From: Roseibium marinum
GTDB lineage: Bacteria; Pseudomonadota; Alphaproteobacteria; Rhizobiales; Stappiaceae
Assembly (NCBI RefSeq): GCF_002906165.1
Contig: NZ_PPCN01000019.1
Span: 1 to 64,000, forward strand
Direction: 5' to 3'
Length of the DNA: 64,000 nt
The notes under the pieces are model-generated. The model did not search any database. It had not been told where the DNA came from and worked only from the letters and a program-made list of their open reading frames with translations. Position numbers and translations under genes: made by a program. Position 1 is the first letter of the stretch. Each line of letters starts with the position of its first letter. Shown in pieces: positions 59,362-64,000 of the stretch.

Positions 59362-61329
59362 TCAGGGTAGAACCGGCGGCGCGATACTTGTTCGCGACCG
59401 GGGCGCTCCCAGAAGGATTGCGCCCGCCGCAATGACCAGCCCGATCCCCGTGCTCATCCATTCGGGAAAACCGATCAGAAGTCCGGCGACGAACAAGGGG
59501 ACCCTCGACCACATCGCCAGCCGGCCGCGCCAAAGCATATAGCCTTCCGAGGCGGCGGCGATGAAAATGACCGCCAACAGGTTGAAAACGGTCCAGATTA
59601 CAGTGAGATACAGCGGCCCCTGAAGAATGAGCGCCGGCTCGAACAGGAAGAAAATCGGCACGAAATAGAGCACGATTCCCAGTCGGGCGGCATGCATACT
59701 GGTTTGCAGGGCATCGGAGCCACTGATCCGCGAGGCCAGAAACGCGGCGAGCGCCACCGGCGGAGTGATCGCGGCAAGCGAGGCGTAGTAGGCGATGAAC
59801 ATGTGGATCGCCAGGGTGTTGAGCCCGGCGATCTGTTCCAGCGCCGGGGCCAGCGTCAGCGCCAGCATCAGATAGGCGGCAACGATCATGCCCAGCATCC
59901 CGAAGATGATGCAGACCACAATGCCGATCGCCAGCACCGGGACGACATTGTCGCCGCCCATGCGCACCAGGCTGGCCGCGATCACCGGTGCCAGTCCGGT
60001 GGCCATCAGACCGCCGAGAATGAAACTCGTCGGCAGGAGAAGCCCCATCGTCTGGCTGAGAAGCTTGGAGATCTGGTAAAACAGGTCCGGGATACGGCGG
60101 ATGTGCAGCCGGAGCTTGGGATGCAGCGTGGTCAGGACCAGCAGCAGCGCGGAGGCATAGAACGGGGTCAACCGCTCCCAGCGCATGATGACAAGACCCC
60201 ATACCAGAAAGGCGAGCACCAACAGAAACGGCCAGCCGTCTTTGAGAACCTGGACGACCCTGGGGAGATCCTCGCGTTTTTTGCCCTCGATACCGTGGCG
60301 CAGCGCGAAGCCGTGCACGTGGCAGTACAGGCCGAAATAATAGAGAAACGCGGGAATGATGGCTCCCATGACGATGACGCCGTATTGAATTCCCGTAAAG
60401 TCGGCCATGATGAAGGCGACCGCGCCCATGACCGGCGGCATGATCATCCCGCCGGTCGACGCGCAGGCCTCAAGCGCACCGGCATAGTGTGCCGGAAATC
60501 CGGCCCGTTTCATCGCGGGGATGGTCACGGAGCCTGTGCCGACCACATTTGAAAAGATACTGCCTGACAGCGACCCGAAAAATCCGGACGCCAGCACCGA
60601 CACCTTGGCCGGACCGCCGCGCGCGGTGCCCATCATCGCGAGGGCCAGATTGAGGAAGAAATCGGCCGCGCCGGTCGCGACCATGAGCGCGGCAAGAACG
60701 AGAAACCCGATCAGGGTTTCGGCCACGACACGGGTCACGACACCAAGCATGGCATCGTTGGAGAAGACATTGAAGGCGACAGTGCGGGCGAAGCTGGTCG
60801 GTGGTCCCCAGAACATGCCGGGCATATAAAAGGCATAAACCGGATAAAGCGACAGGACCACAACGATCACCAGGAAGATGTGGCCGCCCGACCGTCTCGC
60901 GCCTTCAAGAACCAGGAGGAAAAGCCCGAGGGCGATCCACAGTTGCCAGTCTTCCTTGACCGGCACCCAGGTGCCGAACACGAGTTGACGTGAGAAATAA
61001 GCCATCACGAGGCAAAGGACCAGGATAAGGATGGCAGGCGCATAGCTTGCCCATGTCACCCCCCTTTCGCCCTTCCAGGCCGGCAACAGCAGAAACACAA
61101 CCGGCAGGAACGCTGCCATCAGCAGGAAGTAATAGGTGAGATCGAGCATCGGGAACAAGGAGAAGATATAGCCGACGGCCATGGCCACGCCCGCCGCGGA
61201 GGCCAGGATCACCAGGGAGCGCACCCAGAACGGCATGGACTGCCAGCGGTCCTCCGAAGGGTCGCGCATGTCTTCCGGAAGAATATCCGGACTCGGTTCC
61301 ACCGCGAAAGAAGCTTTATCGGCGTTCAT
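59362..61329 (-). CDS. TRAP transporter fused permease (4TM-12TM), TAXI-associated
   Basis: A 655-residue multi-pass membrane protein. The first part is DctQ-like; the second has DctM signatures (SGSIFSNVVGTGSVTIPAMK, EACASTGGMIMPPVMGAVAF, FGMLGMIVAAYLMLALTLAP). The start at 61329 (MNADKASFAVEP) follows a 108-bp gap after the receptor gene. It imports an unknown organic acid with the TAXI receptor upstream. It is related to, but distinct from, the permease at 33467. Confidence 0.92.
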   Translation of the reverse strand: MNADKASFAVEPSPDILPEDMRDPSEDRWQSMPFWVRSLVILASAAGVAMAVGYIFSLFPMLDLTYYFLLMAAFLPVVFLLLPAWKGERGVTWASYAPAILILVLCLVMAYFSRQLVFGTWVPVKEDWQLWIALGLFLLVLEGARRSGGHIFLVIVVVLSLYPVYAFYMPGMFWGPPTSFARTVAFNVFSNDAMLGVVTRVVAETLIGFLVLAALMVATGAADFFLNLALAMMGTARGGPAKVSVLASGFFGSLSGSIFSNVVGTGSVTIPAMKRAGFPAHYAGALEACASTGGMIMPPVMGAVAFIMADFTGIQYGVIVMGAIIPAFLYYFGLYCHVHGFALRHGIEGKKREDLPRVVQVLKDGWPFLLVLAFLVWGLVIMRWERLTPFYASALLLVLTTLHPKLRLHIRRIPDLFYQISKLLSQTMGLLLPTSFILGGLMATGLAPVIAASLVRMGGDNVVPVLAIGIVVCIIFGMLGMIVAAYLMLALTLAPALEQIAGLNTLAIHMFIAYYASLAAITPPVALAAFLASRISGSDALQTSMHAARLGIVLYFVPIFFLFEPALILQGPLYLTVIWTVFNLLAVIFIAAASEGYMLWRGRLAMWSRVPLFVAGLLIGFPEWMSTGIGLVIAAGAILLGAPRSRTSIAPPVLP

Positions 61330-61384
61330 GCTTGCATCCTGGGCCGTTCCGGCCGGTTCGATCGGGTTTGCGATCCGCCTGTTG

Positions 61385-61414
61385 TCGCAGGCACCCGCGC
61401 GCGGGTGCCTGCGA
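61385..61414. other. Perfect 30-bp GC palindrome between TAXI receptor and permease genes
   Basis: TCGCAGGCACCCGCG (61385-61399) is followed directly by its exact reverse complement (61400-61414). As RNA it would form a stem of about 13 bp with a CGCG loop, 23 bp after the receptor stop. No T-run. It is a likely mRNA-stabilising or attenuating element. Confidence 0.75.
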
Positions 61415-61436
61415 AGGCGAAGAACGTACCGGAGAG

Positions 61437-62642
61437 TTAAAGATCGCCCACCATGTTGGCGTAGGACTTGGTGACGCCGGCATCGGCCTTCATCTTGGCC
61501 CACAGGGCCTTGAAGTCTTCGCTTTCGGGCGAAACCTTGATGCCCCGGGAATCGGCTTCCGCGAGTGTCGCTTGCCACAGCGCGACGCGGTCGGTGGCCA
61601 GCTTCACAAGGGCGTCCTGACGGGCCTGGTGGGTGTCGGTCCAGATGCCCTTTTCCTTGAGGTACCTGATCGCGCCTTCATGCAGAGGCTGCAGGGCACC
61701 GGCGTCCAGGAATGTCTTCAGGCTGTCCACGCTCATCATGTGCGCGTGCTGGTAGTCGTCCTTGAAATCATCGTAATGCTCGTCGAGCCATTTGAGGAGA
61801 TGGTAGACGAACTCCGGATCTTCATCGGCACGCACATGGTTGGCCTGAAAGGCATGATCCACATAAACTCCGATAGAGCTCTTGGTCCCGGACGTGATAA
61901 CTGCCGGAATGTAGCCGACCGTCTTGGCGCGGTAGCGGGCAAAGGCTTCCGGGTCGTCTTGCTTGTCGGGTAGCGGCAGCCAGGCAATCCCGCCGTGGGT
62001 GGCTTCCGCCTCGTAGCTTGTGCCGGAGATTGGGGAGGTAAAGGCGACTTCGGCGCGCCCCTCGGTCACAACCGCGGTGTTTGCGCCGTAATTGCTTGTT
62101 TCGATCTTGTTGACGTCATCTGAAGTCAGGCCGTTATAGGCGAGAAGGGCTTCAATGCCGCCTGCAAGAAAGGACGAGGACGCTGTGTAGGCGATGGTCG
62201 TGTCCTCGTTGACGTCGGAGAAGGTCTTGAGGTCGCCGTCGCCCTTGACCATGTATCCCCAGGGCGTGATCAGGTTCATGGTCGCCACACGGGTGTCGGA
62301 AGGACCGCCATACGGGGTCATGAAGCCTTCGACCGCATCCATCTGGTCGAAATATTCCGACGCCTGCATCAGCGATATATCGCCTTCGTCGGTGTTCAGC
62401 CACTCGGGGCGGGCATAGCCGTTCGGTGCCGGCTTAATGGCGACGCGAACCCCGGTCTGCGCGGTGAGTTCGGTGGTCCAGGCAACCGCCAGAGAATGGT
62501 TGCCGGATCCGACGACCGGCGTCACAACGGTGAAGTAGGCGGGCCACTTGTAATCCTCCGCCAGCGCGCCGCCCAGAGCGCCTATCGATAGGCCTAGTGT
62601 CGCAGATGCGCTCAGCACCAACCGTCTCGTTATTTTTTGCAT
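61437..62642 (-). CDS. TRAP transporter solute receptor, TAXI family
   Basis: A 401-residue receptor with the signal region MQKITRRLVLSASATLGLSI, cut near ALAED. TAXI features are GSGNHSLAVAWTTELTAQTG, EGDISLMQASEYFDQMDAVEG and VTEGRAEVAFTSPISG. GGAGGGG precedes the ATG at 62642. It is the first gene of a two-gene operon with the permease. Remains of an aconitase-X-like gene lie upstream on the same strand, so the pair may once have belonged to a hydroxy-acid or hydroxyproline pathway. Confidence 0.9.
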   Translation of the reverse strand: MQKITRRLVLSASATLGLSIGALGGALAEDYKWPAYFTVVTPVVGSGNHSLAVAWTTELTAQTGVRVAIKPAPNGYARPEWLNTDEGDISLMQASEYFDQMDAVEGFMTPYGGPSDTRVATMNLITPWGYMVKGDGDLKTFSDVNEDTTIAYTASSSFLAGGIEALLAYNGLTSDDVNKIETSNYGANTAVVTEGRAEVAFTSPISGTSYEAEATHGGIAWLPLPDKQDDPEAFARYRAKTVGYIPAVITSGTKSSIGVYVDHAFQANHVRADEDPEFVYHLLKWLDEHYDDFKDDYQHAHMMSVDSLKTFLDAGALQPLHEGAIRYLKEKGIWTDTHQARQDALVKLATDRVALWQATLAEADSRGIKVSPESEDFKALWAKMKADAGVTKSYANMVGDL

Positions 62643-62725
62643 CTTATTCCCCTCCTCCACTTCCGGGCGACGAACGTGCCACCCGCTGGTCGATGTCGCG
62701 GCTCGTCCAACCGCATTTGTGTCCA

Positions 62726-63155
62726 TCAACCCGATATCTTGATGCCCGTCACGGTGCCGGCATCGTCATCGACCTCCACAACATCGCCTGTACCGGTCGG
62801 CGCGAACATATCTCCCTCGCGTTCGGTGGCGGCCGGCACGCGCGACACGACGGACCGCGGCGTGATTTTTGTCGTCATGCACATGAAGATAGCCGCCGCC
62901 GTCGCGGCGCCTTTTAGCCGGCAAATATGGAAGCAGGCGGACGAGGCGTCGCGCTGAGAAGTGATCCGGATCGATTCCGGCGGTCACCCGGCAATTAGGG
63001 GTAGACGCATTGAAAGCGCCCACGACATTTCGTGTTTTAACGAGCTTGCCGGCACCCATAGCCCCAACATGGCAAACGGGCAAATCCATCGCCTGTGCAA
63101 CAGCCTTACCATGCGCACTGTCGCGCATAGCGGCCTCCTCCGCAGTCAGTTGCAT
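62726..63155 (-). pseudogene. Decayed aconitase-X-like gene
   Basis: A good GGGAGGAG site and ATG (63153-63155) open MQLTAEEAAMRDSAHGKAVA followed by QAMDL, the typical start of aconitase X (DUF521) proteins. GKLVKTRNVVGAFNASTP also fits. Similarity is lost after about 50 residues, and the frame ends at 62766 in low-complexity sequence. In another frame, 62878-62726 encodes about 50 residues with GTGDVVEVDDDAGTVTG, resembling the end of a swivelling domain. I read this as an internal deletion with frameshift. AcnX enzymes dehydrate cis-3-hydroxyproline or act in mevalonate metabolism. Confidence 0.5.
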
Positions 63156-63561
63156 TGCTCCTCCCGAGCTCTCAACTTCCTGCGAAAAGCCTAGCCAAGG
63201 GCTTCCATGTTGATAACAGAAGAAATTCCGTTTTCAGTTTTGTCGATTCGCGAAAACTGATTGAGGGAAAGCGTGAAGCTGACACCCGGCCGGCCCCGTA
63301 GGCAAGTCCCGGGCGAGGAAAGACTGTCAAGGTTCCTGGATATGTGAAGCCGACAACCGGGCGCGGTCTCGCACCAGGGAGCGACGGACGGAAGTGACAC
63401 TGGTGACCTTTGCGGCCGGTTGACCGACGGCCGCGAGGTATCAATTGAAATGCTGGAATATTTCAACAGATTTGCACGACAGGCAGCTAATGCGCCAAAC
63501 TCGGATTTCCCGTGCAAGAGCCGCGTCCGCTCGGGCAACCAAACAAAGCGAGTGATCGAAT
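63156..63561. other. Gene-free interval before the LysR gene
   Basis: No supported gene. It should contain divergent promoters for the decayed minus-strand gene and for the LysR-type regulator. Confidence 0.5.
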
Positions 63562-64000
63562 TTGACACTTCTGATCGACATCAAGGCGTTTCTGACCAGC
63601 GCCCGCGTTCACGGTTTTTCTTCCGCCGCACGGGAACTGAGAACGACGCCGTCCGTCATTTCCAAACGAGTTGGGCGTTTGGAAGAAGAGATCGGCATAA
63701 AATTGTTCCGCCGCACGACGAGGGCCCTCACTCTGACGCCTGAAGGGGAAAGTCTGCAGCCCAGATTACAGGAATTGGTCGCCCAACTCGACGACGTGCT
63801 TTTCAATCATGACCGTTCGGGCATTCGTGGCGCTTTGCGTATACGCTCCACAACAACCATGGGGACTGCGTTTGTGGGGGCGGCGGTCAACCGGTTTCAG
63901 GCCGTGCATCCGGGCATAACCATCGAACTGCTCCTGATCGACCGCCCCGTTAACCCGCTGGAGGAGGATTTCGATATCTCGTTCGGGGCGTTGCCCCAAT
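63562..64000 (+). CDS. LysR-family transcriptional regulator, N-terminal part (runs off right edge)
   Basis: A TTG start at 63562 (in-frame stop at 63553) opens LLIDIKAFLTSARVHGFSSA followed by ARELRTTPSVISKRVGRLEE and EIGIKLFRRTTRALTLTPEG. This is the classic LysR winged helix-turn-helix. From about residue 90 the effector domain begins (GALRIRSTTTMG, NRFQAVHPGITIELLL). 146 codons are visible. No strong ribosome binding site is seen. LysR proteins usually regulate a divergent operon, here the TRAP genes and the decayed AcnX-like gene to the left. Confidence 0.88.
   Translation, partial: MTLLIDIKAFLTSARVHGFSSAARELRTTPSVISKRVGRLEEEIGIKLFRRTTRALTLTPEGESLQPRLQELVAQLDDVLFNHDRSGIRGALRIRSTTTMGTAFVGAAVNRFQAVHPGITIELLLIDRPVNPLEEDFDISFGALPQ

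Overview
The window looks like a chromosomal or megaplasmid segment from a GC-rich alphaproteobacterium. The dense mix of TRAP-TAXI, tripartite-tricarboxylate and ABC uptake systems, and the style of the regulators, suggest a marine Hyphomicrobiales/Stappiaceae-like or Rhodobacterales-like organism; no rRNA or tRNA is present to fix the taxonomy. Gene starts often carry GGAG-type ribosome binding sites, and catabolic genes are tightly packed with ATGA/TGATG overlaps.

Region 1 (1-21.6 kb) is accessory and scarred by mobile elements. It holds an IS3 orfA fragment at the left edge, a stub of a GHKL ATPase, an EF-hand/outer-membrane-barrel protein, a leaderless trypsin-fold protease, a holin-like mini membrane protein, an animal-type haem peroxidase without a signal peptide, a truncated IS3-family element beside a wrecked trypsin gene, an Amidase_2 peptidoglycan hydrolase and a TIGR02594/CHAP-like hydrolase. 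These are followed by a stand-alone YcaO protein with a SARP/BTAD-TPR regulator, a 133-aa protein of unknown function, a c-haem-motif exported protein, about 1 kb of gene-free tandem hairpin repeats, a flavin monooxygenase with an NTF2-like N-terminus, another IS3 remnant and three small exported proteins.

Region 2 (21.6-37 kb) is a divergent catabolic locus. The minus strand carries a tripartite tricarboxylate transporter (tctC, a muconate-lactonizing-type enolase-superfamily enzyme, tctB, tctA). The plus strand carries an acyl-CoA pathway (HMG-CoA-lyase-like enzyme, two enoyl-CoA hydratases, a family III CoA-transferase, an acyl-CoA ligase, a nitronate-monooxygenase-like flavoprotein), a TAXI-TRAP transporter and a second enolase-superfamily enzyme. 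A MarR-type regulator closes it. A near-palindrome in the divergent promoter is the best operator candidate. The substrate is unknown but should be a carboxylate.

Region 3 (37-45 kb) starts with a dispersed copy of the hairpin repeat. It continues as an amino-sugar operon: GntR/UTRA regulator, NanE-like epimerase, ROK kinase, a four-gene ABC sugar importer and NagB. There is no NanA or NagA. Region 4 (45-49 kb) holds a large secreted protein with a GH64/thaumatin-like C-terminal part and an alpha/beta hydrolase.

Region 5 (49-59.2 kb) is an unsaturated-uronate (pectin-type) operon on the minus strand: GH105 hydrolase, KduI, an unrecognised 835-aa protein and an ABC sugar importer, with a divergent LacI-type regulator. 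Region 6 (59.2-64 kb) has IS630/IS3 scraps, a second TAXI-TRAP system, remains of an aconitase-X-like gene and the start of a LysR-type regulator that runs off the right edge.
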